Assembly (NCBI GenBank): GCA_947488615.1
Contig: CANKZU010000004.1
Span: forward strand, 124,001 to 188,000
Direction of reading: 5' to 3'
Length of the DNA stretch: 64,000 nt
Origin: an uncultured Aurantimonas sp.
GTDB lineage: Bacteria; Pseudomonadota; Alphaproteobacteria; Rhizobiales; Rhizobiaceae
The position numbers were made by a program, and so were the translations under genes. A model generated the notes under the pieces. It had not been told where the DNA came from and made no database searches. It saw only the letters and a program-made list of their open reading frames with translations. This document shows positions 44,255 to 53,799 of this stretch, piece after piece (position 1 is the first letter of the stretch; each line of letters starts with the position of its first letter).

Positions 44255-44524
44255 TCAGTTGAAGCCGTTTTCGATACGGGAATAGGATTCCTGCGTGAAT
44301 GCGTAGACCTGAGCTCCGGTGAAGGAAGCCGTCAGCGCGATCACGACGAAGATCGCCAGGATCTTGGGGACGAAGGTGAGCGTCACTTCCTGGATCTGGG
44401 TCAGCGCCTGGAACAAGGCAATCACCACGCCGACTCCCATGGCAGCGGCCACCGCCGGACCGGAGGCGGTAACAATGGTCCAGACGGCGGATTGGACGAT
44501 GTCGAGAGCGTCAGCTTTGTTCAA
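44255..44524 (-). CDS. fliQ: Flagellar export protein FliQ
   Basis: An 89-residue protein with two membrane helices in the typical arrangement: ALDIVQSAVWTIVTASGPAV, GVVIALFQALTQIQEVTL and FVPKILAIFVVIALTASF. Part of the FliPQR export channel. Starts 5 bases after the flgD stop. Confidence 0.95.
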   Translation of the reverse strand: MNKADALDIVQSAVWTIVTASGPAVAAAMGVGVVIALFQALTQIQEVTLTFVPKILAIFVVIALTASFTGAQVYAFTQESYSRIENGFN

Positions 44525-44529
44525 TGCGT

Positions 44530-44934
44530 CTACTCCACCGTCAGGCCGGGACCGAGAGGCAATGTCCGCCCATCTTCGAGCAGAGCCTCGACGCCGCCCT
44601 CGACCACCCGCACGGCGGCAACCGCGCCTGAGACCGTCCCGTCGGCCGACGTCGCGGTCCGCCCGATCAGCGAATTCGCCTGTGTCAGAGCCGATACCAT
44701 CATCAAGGAATCCAGCTTCTTGTTGGTCTGAATCGACTGCTCGACATTGGAAAAACTGGCGAACTGCGCGATGTATTCAGTCGAATCCGTGGGATTGAGC
44801 GGGTCCTGATTCGACATCTCGGCAACCAGGAGCTTCAGGAACGCGTCGTAATCCAGACCGTTCTTGCTAGTCGCGGTGGCCAGGTTCGCGCCAGCGGATG
44901 CCGGTGTGGTCGGAGTGACGGCGCCAATATTCAT
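44530..44934 (-). CDS. flgD: Flagellar hook-capping scaffold FlgD
   Basis: A 134-residue protein with the conserved N-terminal domain (YDAFLKLLVAEMSNQDPLNP and TDSTEYIAQFASFSNVEQS) and a short C-terminal part (ALTQANSLIGRT...). It is shorter than enterobacterial FlgD because the outer Tudor/FnIII domains are absent, as common in rhizobia. It caps the growing hook. The ATG overlaps the flbT stop by one base (TGATG). Confidence 0.93.
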   Translation of the reverse strand: MNIGAVTPTTPASAGANLATATSKNGLDYDAFLKLLVAEMSNQDPLNPTDSTEYIAQFASFSNVEQSIQTNKKLDSLMMVSALTQANSLIGRTATSADGTVSGAVAAVRVVEGGVEALLEDGRTLPLGPGLTVE

Positions 44935-45389
44935 CAAAAGCCTCCAGCGGCAAGCCGCAGTTCGGGTGTCTTGGTTGAGGCCAGTCCACGCGACGCCGTC
45001 ATCCCTTGCAGGATACCGTCCTCGATCGGGATGAGCGTGCGCAGGCGTTTTAGCGCCTCGAAAGCCCGTTCCCGCTCGACCAGGCCCTCGATATCGGCGA
45101 GACCGTCGACGATCTCGCTGTTTTGATAGGTTCCGAGCATGCTCTTGAGGGTCTTGCCGAACAGCTGGCGCGCGGCCGCGGCGCTGTTCGGGTCCATCAG
45201 CATCATCTGGACGATGAAATAGAGCTGGCGCAGCGGTGTCGTGGCCTGTTCGGCCTGCATCACATGGCTCTCAAGCAGAAAGGTGACGTCGTTGAGAAAT
45301 TCCAGCGTGGTCTTGCGATCAACCTTCAGAACTGCGCCGTTGACGAAGATGCGTTCGCCAGCGCGCAGCGTGATGCGAAGCGTGGCCAT
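44934..45389 (-). CDS. flbT: Flagellin translation regulator FlbT
   Basis: A 151-residue protein matching FlbT: LRITLRAGERIFVNGAVLKV, TLEFLNDVTFLLESHVMQ, and PLRQLYFIVQMMLMDP. In Caulobacter FlbT binds flagellin mRNA leaders and blocks their translation until the hook is complete. It lies between flaF and flgD, the standard rhizobial order. Confidence 0.95.
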   Translation of the reverse strand: MATLRITLRAGERIFVNGAVLKVDRKTTLEFLNDVTFLLESHVMQAEQATTPLRQLYFIVQMMLMDPNSAAAARQLFGKTLKSMLGTYQNSEIVDGLADIEGLVERERAFEALKRLRTLIPIEDGILQGMTASRGLASTKTPELRLAAGGF

Positions 45390-45391
45390 CC

Positions 45392-45739
45392 TTAGTTCAA
45401 CCCGTTGCGGATCAGCGTGGTGATCTCGATGATGCCCTTAAAATTCTGGGACTTGCCGATCCGGATGTCTTCCGCTTCGCGCATGATCCACAAACCGACC
45501 GAGATCAGTTCGGCGCGGAGTTCCTCCGGCAGGCCGTTCTCGGCGCTCGCGAGATCCTCAACAAGGATCGCCCACAGGCTTCGGGTGGTGTAGATCGCCT
45601 CGATGGCATCGCGCGAACGCGGGCCGTTGGCCTCGGCAGTCTTGAGCAGCGCGATCGAATGATCGAGTGCCTGGCGCTCACGATCGCGGGCATCGACTTC
45701 AACGTCCTGAGCCACTTCCGCGTAAGAGAACTGATACAT
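45392..45739 (-). CDS. flaF: Flagellin biosynthesis regulator FlaF
   Basis: A 115-residue helical protein (MYQFSYAEVAQDVEVDARDR, LWAILVEDLASAENGLPEEL, IGKSQNFKGIIEITTLIRNG) typical of FlaF, which promotes flagellin synthesis or secretion and works against FlbT. ATG 45739 with AAGGGG is chosen; the open frame extends upstream without family similarity. Two bases separate it from flbT. Confidence 0.94.
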   Translation of the reverse strand: MYQFSYAEVAQDVEVDARDRERQALDHSIALLKTAEANGPRSRDAIEAIYTTRSLWAILVEDLASAENGLPEELRAELISVGLWIMREAEDIRIGKSQNFKGIIEITTLIRNGLN

Positions 45740-45891
45740 TCCAACCCCTTGTTGCCCGCCCTGATGACGCATTCGCGCCGATCCGGGTCTTGCGATCTGT
45801 CTTTTTTTGCGAGCGGCGAGCCGGAAAACCCCGTCCCGCCGGATTTTTTGCTGCACCCCGGGTCATCAGATCCGGACGCCCGCCTCTGCTC

Positions 45892-46977
45892 CTACAGGTA
45901 GTTCAAGATGCTGAGACGCGAGATCCGCGCGGTCAGCGCATAGGAACTCTCCAGCAAGTTCATTAAATTGGTTACTCGCGTCGAAGCTTCGTATGGGTCG
46001 ACCTCCTCGACCGAGGTGATCGACATGTTCAGAACCGTGCTGCGGCCTTTCAGCGACTGGTCGGCTCGATCCAGGCGAGCTTGGCTGGCGCCGATCTCGC
46101 TCTGCATCGTGGTCAACTGGGACAATCCCAAGCTCAGACTTTCGACTGCCCGGCTTGTGACAAGCTGACGTGCCTCCTCGTTCATTCCGAGAGCGCCAAG
46201 GTCGCCCAGCATCACGTAAGCTTTGGTGATGTTGCGAAACGCGGCGGCATCGGCCGCATAGCTGACATTGATTTGGCTTTCGCCATTAATGACGTTGTAG
46301 ACGGGCGTGCCGTCCGCGTTCGACCAATTGGCCCATCCCAGGCCGGCGGTCGGTGCAAGCGCGAACAGATTCTCGAACTCGGTGTCGATGAAATCGCCAA
46401 GATCCGCGGCACTGATCGTTTCCGCCGCCGGATCATTCTGTTTGAATCCGAACTTCGCCAGGAAAGCGTCGGCCGTCGCCTCCTTTGCGGTCGAGTTGTC
46501 CTCATAGGTACGCGTGCTACCGCCCCCGACCGCCTGAAAGGCAATGGGTGGCTTCTCAGTAGCCGCCCCCGAGAACAGGAAGCGCGATCCGGTCGAACTG
46601 TTCAACGCCGCCATCAATTGCTGGAGACCGGCGGCCGCTTGCTGCACGGTGGCGGAAACGCCCGGCGTACTGGTTCCGTTGCCGATCAACGAACTCATGA
46701 ACGCCTCGGCGGTCGCGGCCATTGACGTCATGGCCGATTGCATGACGTCGAAACGTTGACTGATCAGGCCATTGGCCTCGCGCAGACGGTTCGTGCTCTG
46801 AAATTCGGCGCGCAGTGAGATCGCATGGCTGGTCCGAACCCCAAGCGCCAGCCCGACATCGGCGAAGCGACCGGTGGTGACCTCCTTCTGCGCGATCTGG
46901 AGGTCGGCCTGAATTCTGGACACAGACGAGCGAGGGGCCGTCGAAAGCGAATAGCTGGATACGAGAAAATTCGACAT
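45892..46977 (-). CDS. flgL: Flagellar hook-filament junction protein FlgL
   Basis: A 361-residue protein with flagellin-like ends: the N-terminal helix (SRIQADLQIAQKEVTTGRFA) and C-terminal helix (YEASTRVTNLMNLLESSYAL, then TARISRLSILNYL). The central region is variable. It is the second junction protein, exported by the flagellar apparatus. Starts 11 bases after flgK. Confidence 0.92.
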   Translation of the reverse strand: MSNFLVSSYSLSTAPRSSVSRIQADLQIAQKEVTTGRFADVGLALGVRTSHAISLRAEFQSTNRLREANGLISQRFDVMQSAMTSMAATAEAFMSSLIGNGTSTPGVSATVQQAAAGLQQLMAALNSSTGSRFLFSGAATEKPPIAFQAVGGGSTRTYEDNSTAKEATADAFLAKFGFKQNDPAAETISAADLGDFIDTEFENLFALAPTAGLGWANWSNADGTPVYNVINGESQINVSYAADAAAFRNITKAYVMLGDLGALGMNEEARQLVTSRAVESLSLGLSQLTTMQSEIGASQARLDRADQSLKGRSTVLNMSITSVEEVDPYEASTRVTNLMNLLESSYALTARISRLSILNYL

Positions 46978-46988
46978 TGTGTCTCCGA

Positions 46989-48488
46989 TCAGGCGATCGC
47001 AAGGAGGGCGTCGATCATCTGACCGACGGTGGAGATCAGCTTGCTCGATGCTTGGTAGGACCGTTCGAGATCGAGAAGTCGGGTCATTTCCTCATCGAGG
47101 TTGACACCGGTGCGGTTCGACAAAGTCTCCCGGGTCTGGGCGAGCAGCACAGTGCCGTAATCGACATCCGCCGTCGCTTCGGATCGGCGGCTCTCCAGCC
47201 ATCCCATCGAGGCGGCAGCGTAGTCGCCCAACGTTCCGGTCCCGCCAGCTCCAAGCGTGATGTCGAAGCTTCGCGACGTCGAAAACTGTGCGACGAGGTC
47301 GTTTATCCGGGAGGTAAACCCGCCCGCGCCCTTCGAATTGTAGACGAACCGCGCTTCGTCGGGTTGGTCCGCGTGGGAAATTCCGCCGTCCCTGAGACGC
47401 ATCGGATTACCGCCGACCGTATTGTCCACTCCGGCGGAGACCTGGATCAGTCCGGCAAGGCCGACGGTCGCCGCGGACGAGCCCGGCACGGTGGTCATGC
47501 CCTGGGCGGTAAACAGGCCGGCGTAACGATTTGTGTCCGGAACGGCCGGGGGTGGAGCGGGATTTTGCTCCGTCTCGGCAAAGCTGTCGACCAGGGCGAA
47601 CGCCAGCGCGTCGAGCTGTCCCTGGAACGTGATGGCGGTTTCGTCGCGCAGCTGCAGCAGACCGAAGACGCTGCCGCCCTTGATCGGCATTGGCGCCAAG
47701 GGTCCGAAGACGCTGACCCCGTCGATCTTGAACGCGCCACCGCTGACGGTCGCGCTATAGGCGGCGGATGGCGTGAAGTCGATCGGACGCGCCGTCGTTT
47801 CGAACAAGGTGATGCCGGAGTCGGTGGTCAGGACAAGGTCATTCCCAGCCCGCATCTGCACGTTGAGGCCGACATAGCCTGACAATTCGGCAACGATCTG
47901 GTCCCGGCGATCCACGAAATCGGTGATGTCGGCATTGGTCGTCGTGCCGACCGTCACGCGCTTGTTGACCGTTTCGAGCTCGGCAAGAAGCTTGGTCATG
48001 GCCGTCGCAGCTTGGGCAAGCTGCGCATCGGCATCCTTCCGCATGTTCTGGACCGCCGAACTTGCACGGTTGAGGCTGCTGGCCATGTCCTTGGCGGCGG
48101 ATATCGCGGCCTCGGCGGAGGGCGGACTTTCCGGCGTGACGGCGAGTTGCGACAAGGCGTTCTGAAGCCCGACGAGCGATGCCGCCGGAGAGTCGAACGA
48201 GTCGACATCCCCGATCACGTCCCGAATCCTGTCGAGCGCGTTCGCGGTCACGTCGACGGCGCCGAGCGTCGAATTCGAGGTGACCAACGAGCGAAAAAGC
48301 GCCTGATCGCGAGATTGCGCGACCGAAAGGATCTGAACACCGCCCTGCCGGCTGGTGCCTAGAGTGGCGTATTTCCGCGTCGCCGATGGATTGTCGGCAT
48401 TGGTAATATTGCGAGAGACGAGCGCCGACTGCGCCGAGACGCTGCCCAGCGAGGCGCGCGCGTTCGAGAATGCGGTAAGAAGCGACAT
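46989..48488 (-). CDS. flgK: Flagellar hook-associated protein FlgK
   Basis: A 499-residue protein with the FlgK N-terminal domain (SLLTAFSNARASLGSVSAQS, LVSRNITNADNPSATRK) and the C-terminal helix (GVNLDEEMTRLLDLERSYQA, SSKLISTVGQMIDALL). It forms the hook-filament junction and caps filament assembly with FlgL. Confidence 0.95.
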   Translation of the reverse strand: MSLLTAFSNARASLGSVSAQSALVSRNITNADNPSATRKYATLGTSRQGGVQILSVAQSRDQALFRSLVTSNSTLGAVDVTANALDRIRDVIGDVDSFDSPAASLVGLQNALSQLAVTPESPPSAEAAISAAKDMASSLNRASSAVQNMRKDADAQLAQAATAMTKLLAELETVNKRVTVGTTTNADITDFVDRRDQIVAELSGYVGLNVQMRAGNDLVLTTDSGITLFETTARPIDFTPSAAYSATVSGGAFKIDGVSVFGPLAPMPIKGGSVFGLLQLRDETAITFQGQLDALAFALVDSFAETEQNPAPPPAVPDTNRYAGLFTAQGMTTVPGSSAATVGLAGLIQVSAGVDNTVGGNPMRLRDGGISHADQPDEARFVYNSKGAGGFTSRINDLVAQFSTSRSFDITLGAGGTGTLGDYAAASMGWLESRRSEATADVDYGTVLLAQTRETLSNRTGVNLDEEMTRLLDLERSYQASSKLISTVGQMIDALLAIA

Positions 48489-48528
48489 GACGTGGAACAG
48501 TCCTTGGGGGACGCTGACCGAATGCGGC

Positions 48529-49788
48529 TCAGCGCTTCAGATTGACGAGTACGTCGAGGATCTCTGAGCCCGTCTGGAACACCTTCGAGTTGGCGCTGTA
48601 ACTTCGCTGGGCTTCGATCATATCTGTGAGCTCGGTGGCGAGATCGACGTTCGACTGCTCGATTGCTCCAGACAGAAGACCGCCAAAGCCGTTGCCGCCA
48701 GGAGTTCCGATTTCGGCAGCTCCCGAATTCGACGTGGCGCTGTAGACATTGCCGGAAGCGGCCGCGAGTTGATCCGGACTCTGGAACCGAGCGAGGTTCA
48801 ATTGGTAGAGTGGGATGACATTGCCGGTGGACAGAACCCCGCTGATCTGTCCTTCATCTGTAAAGGCGAACTCGCTGATGACGCCGGGCGGGTTGCCGTT
48901 CGCATTCAGCTTTGCGCTAAAGTCAGTGGCATACTCGGTAATCTCACCGAAATTGACCGCGACGACGGCTCCGTCCGACAGTGTCATGGTACCAGCCGCG
49001 GGGGCCGTGACGGGAAGACCGTTTGTCCTATCGAAAACGATATCCTGGGTCATCTTCGTCAAGGGCGTCCCGGCATAGGGAAAACCGCCGGCGGTCGATT
49101 GGGCGCGATCGTAGATCGTGACTTCCCACGTGCTGTCGGTCGACGGGTCGCCCGCAGTCTTGGTGAAATACGCGTCGAGCGTTCTCTCCCGGCCGACATT
49201 ATCGTAGACGACGAGCGACAGCTTCTTGCTGAAGACGCTGTCGACGGCGTTGTCATCAGGCGTGTTGACAGCGCCGACGGCGGTTGCGGAAGCGGGGAAC
49301 TGCAAAGAAAGGTCGGCCGCCGTCGTTGCCGACGGCGCCATCAGCTTGCCGACCGGCAGTACGATCGCTTCGGTCTGGCCACTCTCCAGCGACGTGCCGG
49401 TCAGCCGAAAGCCAGCTGAATTCACGAGGTACGTCTTGTTGGATTCGGCCTCGGTGCGCTGAACGAAGGAGCCGGCGCGGGTATAAAAATCACGACCGGC
49501 GGCGTCTTGAACGACGAAGAAGCCGTCTCCCTGAATTGCCAGATCGCTTGCCGACGAACTCGCCGAAACGGCGCCTTGCTGGCTGATCAGCTGACGGATC
49601 TGTGTCTTAACAGCGCCCGAGTTGTATTCATTGCCGCTGTTCGCAACCAGCAGCGATGAAAACTCCGTGGAGCCACGCTTGTAGCCGTCGGTGCTGGCGT
49701 TGGCGATATTTTCCGAGACGACCGACAGGCGGTTCGCCTGCGCGTTCATCCCCGAGACGCTCGTTCTGAAGACGCCATTTATGCTCAT
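48529..49788 (-). CDS. flgE: Flagellar hook protein FlgE
   Basis: A 419-residue hook monomer. The N-terminal rod/hook domain is MSINGVFRTSVSGMNAQANR and VVSENIANASTDGYKR, followed by a middle motif SDLAIQGDGFFVVQD and the C-terminal ELTDMIEAQRSYSANSKVFQ. It is first in the flgE-flgK-flgL-flaF-flbT-flgD-fliQ-flhA-fliR run, with its own upstream region after the rem terminator. Confidence 0.95.
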   Translation of the reverse strand: MSINGVFRTSVSGMNAQANRLSVVSENIANASTDGYKRGSTEFSSLLVANSGNEYNSGAVKTQIRQLISQQGAVSASSSASDLAIQGDGFFVVQDAAGRDFYTRAGSFVQRTEAESNKTYLVNSAGFRLTGTSLESGQTEAIVLPVGKLMAPSATTAADLSLQFPASATAVGAVNTPDDNAVDSVFSKKLSLVVYDNVGRERTLDAYFTKTAGDPSTDSTWEVTIYDRAQSTAGGFPYAGTPLTKMTQDIVFDRTNGLPVTAPAAGTMTLSDGAVVAVNFGEITEYATDFSAKLNANGNPPGVISEFAFTDEGQISGVLSTGNVIPLYQLNLARFQSPDQLAAASGNVYSATSNSGAAEIGTPGGNGFGGLLSGAIEQSNVDLATELTDMIEAQRSYSANSKVFQTGSEILDVLVNLKR

Positions 49789-49892
49789 CGTCCGTTACTC
49801 CATATCCACGACTTGGCGGTCATGAATAGGGAGCGAAGCTTGCGTCGGCCTGATTGTGAAGCTTCTGCTTAAATAACATTCAAAAAGAAAAA

Positions 49893-49917
49893 GCTCTGCC
49901 AAATATATTGGCAGAGC
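49893..49917 (-). terminator. Rho-independent terminator between rem and flgE
   Basis: A perfect 10-bp stem, GCTCTGCCAA / TTGGCAGAGC, with a 5-base loop. On the minus strand it is followed by TTTTTCTTTTT, and it lies 37 bases after the rem stop. A T-rich tract on the other side suggests it could work in both directions. Confidence 0.92.
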
Positions 49918-49953
49918 CTCTTTTTCGTTAATACTTTGGAAACCAGTTCGACC

Positions 49954-50625
49954 TTACTCAACCCCGATCCCGTAGCCAAGATAGCGCTTCGACGAGACGG
50001 GGTCGTAGCCAAGGCGCATTTTCAGCTTCTTGCGAAGCTTGGAAATATGGCTCTCGATGACGTTCTCCTCGACGTTCTCGTCAAAGATACCATAGATCGC
50101 GCTGAACAATTGCTGCTTGGAGACGCGACGACCGCGATTGGAGACCAAATATTCCAGGATGCGGCGCTCGCGCCGTGGCAGCGCCATGGGCTTACCGGCG
50201 ACATCGGCGTCTCGCCCGTCCTGGTAGACCGCGATCTCTCCGACCACCGTGCCCGTGTCCTCGGCGCTCTCGCGACGACGAATGGCGCCGACCCGGGCCA
50301 GAATTTCCCGAACATGAACCGGCTTGGCGACAACGTCGTCGACCCCGGCCGCGAACAGATCGAGCGTACCGTCGAGATTGCGGCTTTCGGACAGCGCGAT
50401 CATCGGTGCATTGGAGCGAGAGCGGATCAGGCGCGGGCAGAATTTGCGCTCGTCGAAATCTCCGAGAAGGAAGGCTTCGACGCCGGAAATATCCGATTCC
50501 GGCGCGGTCTCGACCCACTCGCGGAATTCATCAGCATGGAAACCAGCCGCCGAAACGCCCTCGCGTCCAAACAAGGACTGGTAGCCACTCGTAACAAGCT
50601 CACGATTGTCGACTACAACGATCAT
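49954..50625 (-). CDS. rem: Orphan OmpR-like motility regulator Rem
   Basis: A 223-residue two-domain regulator. The N-terminal receiver-like domain (1-118) has only one acid of the usual DD pair (VVVDNREL) and no Asp at the phosphoacceptor position (the [12 protein letters not shown] region), while the switch Lys is kept (K101, VVAKPVH). The C-terminal winged helix (125-223) is OmpR-like ([32 protein letters not shown]). This matches Rem of Sinorhizobium, the growth-phase activator of late flagellar genes, which works without phosphorylation. Start ATG 50625 with GGAGGG. Monocistronic, with a terminator. Confidence 0.92.
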   Translation of the reverse strand: MIVVVDNRELVTSGYQSLFGREGVSAAGFHADEFREWVETAPESDISGVEAFLLGDFDERKFCPRLIRSRSNAPMIALSESRNLDGTLDLFAAGVDDVVAKPVHVREILARVGAIRRRESAEDTGTVVGEIAVYQDGRDADVAGKPMALPRRERRILEYLVSNRGRRVSKQQLFSAIYGIFDENVEENVIESHISKLRKKLKMRLGYDPVSSKRYLGYGIGVE

Positions 50626-50926
50626 CTTTCCCTCCGGCCTCGACGCTATGTCTATGAACAAAGACCTAACCTGACCCGAGTCTTGCGCCTATCCTCAAAT
50701 TTAGTAGTCCATTAACCATCCTGTCCGATTTTCTGCTAAGTATCGAATCCGACTCAGGAATTTTTTTCGTAAACAAAACCTTAACGATCGCCGATCGTGA
50801 AAAAATCCTGCAAAATCGAATACTTGGCCAGCCACCTATCGCTGCCAGTCGGATAAATGGCCGATACATCTTCATCGGCCGACCGGCCCCTTCAAGCAGG
50901 GACCGAGCAGAGGAGGACCTTTCGGA
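50626..50926. other. Intergenic region between motD and rem
   Basis: An AT-richer stretch of 300 bases that must contain the rem promoter. Visible are a 6-3-6 palindrome (ACGATC-gcc-GATCGT, 50784-50798), a lone TTAACCAT half-site near 50713 and several A/T runs. No coding frame is supported. Confidence 0.5.
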
Positions 50927-52432
50927 TTAAAGATAAGTCGAGGGATCCAGATTGCGCCGGGCGATCGGGGTGCCAGCCGCTTGCGACGATGACGGTCCTG
51001 GTTCCCGGCCGCCTTCGCGTCCGTCGCGCGAGGATTGGCGATGTTCGAACCGCCCGTTTTCCGCGGAGCCCTCGCCTGTGCGTCCATCACTGCCAGTTCC
51101 AGCACTGGCGGATGGCGATGCCGACGGCGACCGCTGGGTCGCCGGATCACGAACCGCGATGCTGATCGCTGCGTCATCGACCGTAAAGCCGGCCTTGGAA
51201 AGCAGGGTCTTCAGACCCTCGGCGTCGTCTTTCAAGCGTAGCGCCGTCTCGGCCTTGCTCGCGACCAGATGGATCGCCAATTGCCCGTCCACTAACCGCA
51301 TGGTGACGTCAAGCTTGCCGAGTTGCTCCGGCTGCAGCTGAATCTGGATGGTCTTCAGCGCGGCACCGCCAGCTCGCAGATGCAGTCGCCCATCATCTCC
51401 GGCAGTCCCCGAAGCCGGCCGCATACCGGCCAAGGCGCTGGATACGGCGGACGCGACCTGACGAGACGGTCGTCCACCTGCCGCCGGATTATGGAAAACC
51501 GCCGCATCGGTGTTCGCCTCGTCGACACCCCAGGTTCCAGTAGCGGTCGCCATCATGCCATCCGGCGGACTCTTGCCGGCTTTTCCAGAGACCCGACTGT
51601 TTCTATCGGCCGATCCCGCCTCGGAATTACCGCGCGGCTGCGTCGCCACACCATCTTCCTGGCCGTCCACGTCGCTGGACGCCTCGGCTCCGCCTGAACG
51701 ATTTATATCGACCCGCGCATCGGCGGACGCCAGAAGACGTCCGAAACCGGACCCCGTAAGGGTCGGGCCAACCGAGCGCACCTGACCGTCGAGCGCGGCC
51801 GTATCCGCCGGCTGAAAATCGGTGCGCATCGAGACGAGGTCGACCCGCACGGGGTTCGCGCGACCATGCATGCTCCCGCCGAGCACGCTGACCGCCACTT
51901 CAGCCTGCTGGGGAACCGCGATGGCTTTCGACATCATATTCGACCGGTCGAGGGCCATCGTCGGAGCACCGTCCGGTTTCAACAATGCTTGGTCCGGTCG
52001 GTCGAGGGCCGTTGCCGGAGTGCTGTCCGGTTTCGGCAGTGCGCGAGCCGATCGGTCGAGGAGCGTTGCCGGAACGCCGTCCGGTTTCGGTAGTGCGTGG
52101 GCCGGCTCGCTGTCGGCTTTTCGATAGTCAGAGGCGATCGTCTCAAGCGGAGTACTGGCTCGTTTTGTCTGATCGAGTTCGCTCAGAAGTTTGGCGAGAG
52201 CCGGTTCAACTTCTGTCTCGCCCGAATCGCCATGCCCCTTCACGTTGACCTCCGGTTCCTGACCCTCCTTGCTCACGACTTCCCGTGAGTCGCGGCGCCC
52301 CGGTTTCCCCGCGGCGTCCACGGCCGACTGGAAGCTTTCACCGGAACCGAACTGGCTCCCCGCTCCCCTGCCGGTGGACCGTTGTGGGCTGAGTGGCTGT
52401 GAATCGGTATGAGCGGGTATGGGCGCGGTCAT
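50927..52432 (-). CDS. motD: Hook-length control protein FliK (rhizobial MotD)
   Basis: A 501-residue soluble exported protein. The N-terminal 370 residues are low-complexity and include three tandem 18-residue repeats (113-166). The C-terminal Flg_hook domain (about 360-450) has IQIQLQPEQLGKLDVTMRLV and RLKDDAEGLKTLLSKAG. The protein ends in a Ser/Gly/Arg-rich tail. In rhizobia this gene was first called motD and later shown to be the fliK equivalent that sets hook length. Its ATG overlaps the motC stop (ATGA). Confidence 0.88.
   Translation of the reverse strand: MTAPIPAHTDSQPLSPQRSTGRGAGSQFGSGESFQSAVDAAGKPGRRDSREVVSKEGQEPEVNVKGHGDSGETEVEPALAKLLSELDQTKRASTPLETIASDYRKADSEPAHALPKPDGVPATLLDRSARALPKPDSTPATALDRPDQALLKPDGAPTMALDRSNMMSKAIAVPQQAEVAVSVLGGSMHGRANPVRVDLVSMRTDFQPADTAALDGQVRSVGPTLTGSGFGRLLASADARVDINRSGGAEASSDVDGQEDGVATQPRGNSEAGSADRNSRVSGKAGKSPPDGMMATATGTWGVDEANTDAAVFHNPAAGGRPSRQVASAVSSALAGMRPASGTAGDDGRLHLRAGGAALKTIQIQLQPEQLGKLDVTMRLVDGQLAIHLVASKAETALRLKDDAEGLKTLLSKAGFTVDDAAISIAVRDPATQRSPSASPSASAGTGSDGRTGEGSAENGRFEHRQSSRDGREGGREPGPSSSQAAGTPIARRNLDPSTYL
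51935..52096 (-). repeat. Three tandem 54-bp coding repeats in motD
   Basis: Encode three copies of an 18-residue unit starting A-L-(P/L)-K-P-D and ending L-D-R plus two residues (residues 113-130, 131-148, 149-166). They lie in the disordered tape-measure part, where a change in copy number would lengthen or shorten the protein. Confidence 0.85.
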
Positions 52433-53799
52433 GGCACAGCCTTTTTCAGATCGTCGCGAACAGCATTGAGGACTGCTGCGCCTCGTGCCAGGATCGGCGA
52501 CAGCGTCGCGGCCTCTTGCGGAGCCTCGGTGCCGGCGATGCCGGCCACCATGGGTTTGCGCATTTGGCGCAGCACATCCATGGCGGCATCGCGAAGCTCG
52601 CGGTCGGCGGGGTGCAGCGCGTCCGGATCGATGGCCTGGAGCGTCGCCTTCACCTCGGCGAAGTCTCGTTCCGTCAGCGTCGACGCGACCTCATAGAGCA
52701 GCGCCCGCTGGCGCTCTCCCTCCCCGGCCTCGTCATAGGTCAGAGCCTTCGCCGCCGCCTTGCTCGCCAGCGTCAGATTGCCAGCCACCAGGGCCCGCCG
52801 TCCGACGGCCAGATAGATACCGAGTTGTTCCATGCGTGGAATCGTCGCTGTCGCGTCGGCAATCGTCGCGATGACCGCATCCTCCGTTCCCGCCGGTCGG
52901 GCGGCATAGACTGCGGCGAAGCGCGCGCGAAAATTACCGGCGTAGGCCGAGGCGGAAAAGCGATCGAAATACTGCCGAGCGTAGCGGTCCGCGGCTTCCT
53001 GGTCGCCGGTCTGCTCGGCGAGCAGAACGCCCATACGAAGCGCCGCCTCTTCCAGCAACGTTCCCGGCGCCACCAGCATGACCTGGGACAGACGCCGCAG
53101 CGCTTCTACCGGTTTGCCCGCCTGCTGCAATTGGGCAACCGCCAGATTGACCTGCGCCGCGAGGCCACTCTCGGTATGGGTCAAATCAACAACGGATAGT
53201 TTTCTCTCGGCATCCGCGCTGCGGTTCTCCACATAGGCCAGCGCACCTTCAAGCAGCGGGCGATCTTCTGGCGTGAGGGTCACCCGTGCCAGGATTCCCC
53301 GCAGCACGGACGGCGGCCCACCGCTGAGGACGAACAGCGCCGCGGCACGCCTATTGCGTGGATCTTCCCAGATTTCCGGTTCCAGTGCGAGGAAGGTCGG
53401 ACCATATCTCCGCAACAGCATCGACTGCACCCGGATCGCGGGTCCGTTGCCACGTGCCACCTGATCTTGCAGGAACTGAAGCGAACGGACGATCTCGTAC
53501 GGCATCGGCCCGCGTTCGCGCGGCCATTTCAAGATTCCCGGATCGGCGGGTTTCGCCTGCTGGGCCGCAACGGCGGTTTCCGCAGACTTGTCCGCCTCGC
53601 CGGAAACGCCGTCTGCGTCCAGCTTGGCCGCTCCCCGCGCGGCCTCGCCCGCCGCACGGACCCGCGCGGCGGCCGCCTCCGCGTCCGGTTGGACCAATGC
53701 GGTCGGCGGCGCCGTTTGCTCGGCGACAGCGGCCGATGTCGCGGCGATCAGGACCGCCGCGGCCATCCACCCCAAGCATAGAGCAAGTCGCCGGGTCAC
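52429..53799 (-). CDS. motC: Periplasmic motility protein MotC
   Basis: A 456-residue precursor starting at GTG 53799, overlapping the motB stop (GTGA). The signal peptide is RLALCLGWMAAAVLIAATSA with cleavage near AVA. The rest is helical, with TPR-like repeats (LSQVMLVAPGTLLEEAALRM, GVLLAEQTGDQEAADRYARQ). In Sinorhizobium MotC binds the periplasmic part of MotB and is needed for stator function, stabilised by MotE, whose gene is also in this window. Confidence 0.92.
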   Translation of the reverse strand: MTRRLALCLGWMAAAVLIAATSAAVAEQTAPPTALVQPDAEAAAARVRAAGEAARGAAKLDADGVSGEADKSAETAVAAQQAKPADPGILKWPRERGPMPYEIVRSLQFLQDQVARGNGPAIRVQSMLLRRYGPTFLALEPEIWEDPRNRRAAALFVLSGGPPSVLRGILARVTLTPEDRPLLEGALAYVENRSADAERKLSVVDLTHTESGLAAQVNLAVAQLQQAGKPVEALRRLSQVMLVAPGTLLEEAALRMGVLLAEQTGDQEAADRYARQYFDRFSASAYAGNFRARFAAVYAARPAGTEDAVIATIADATATIPRMEQLGIYLAVGRRALVAGNLTLASKAAAKALTYDEAGEGERQRALLYEVASTLTERDFAEVKATLQAIDPDALHPADRELRDAAMDVLRQMRKPMVAGIAGTEAPQEAATLSPILARGAAVLNAVRDDLKKAVP

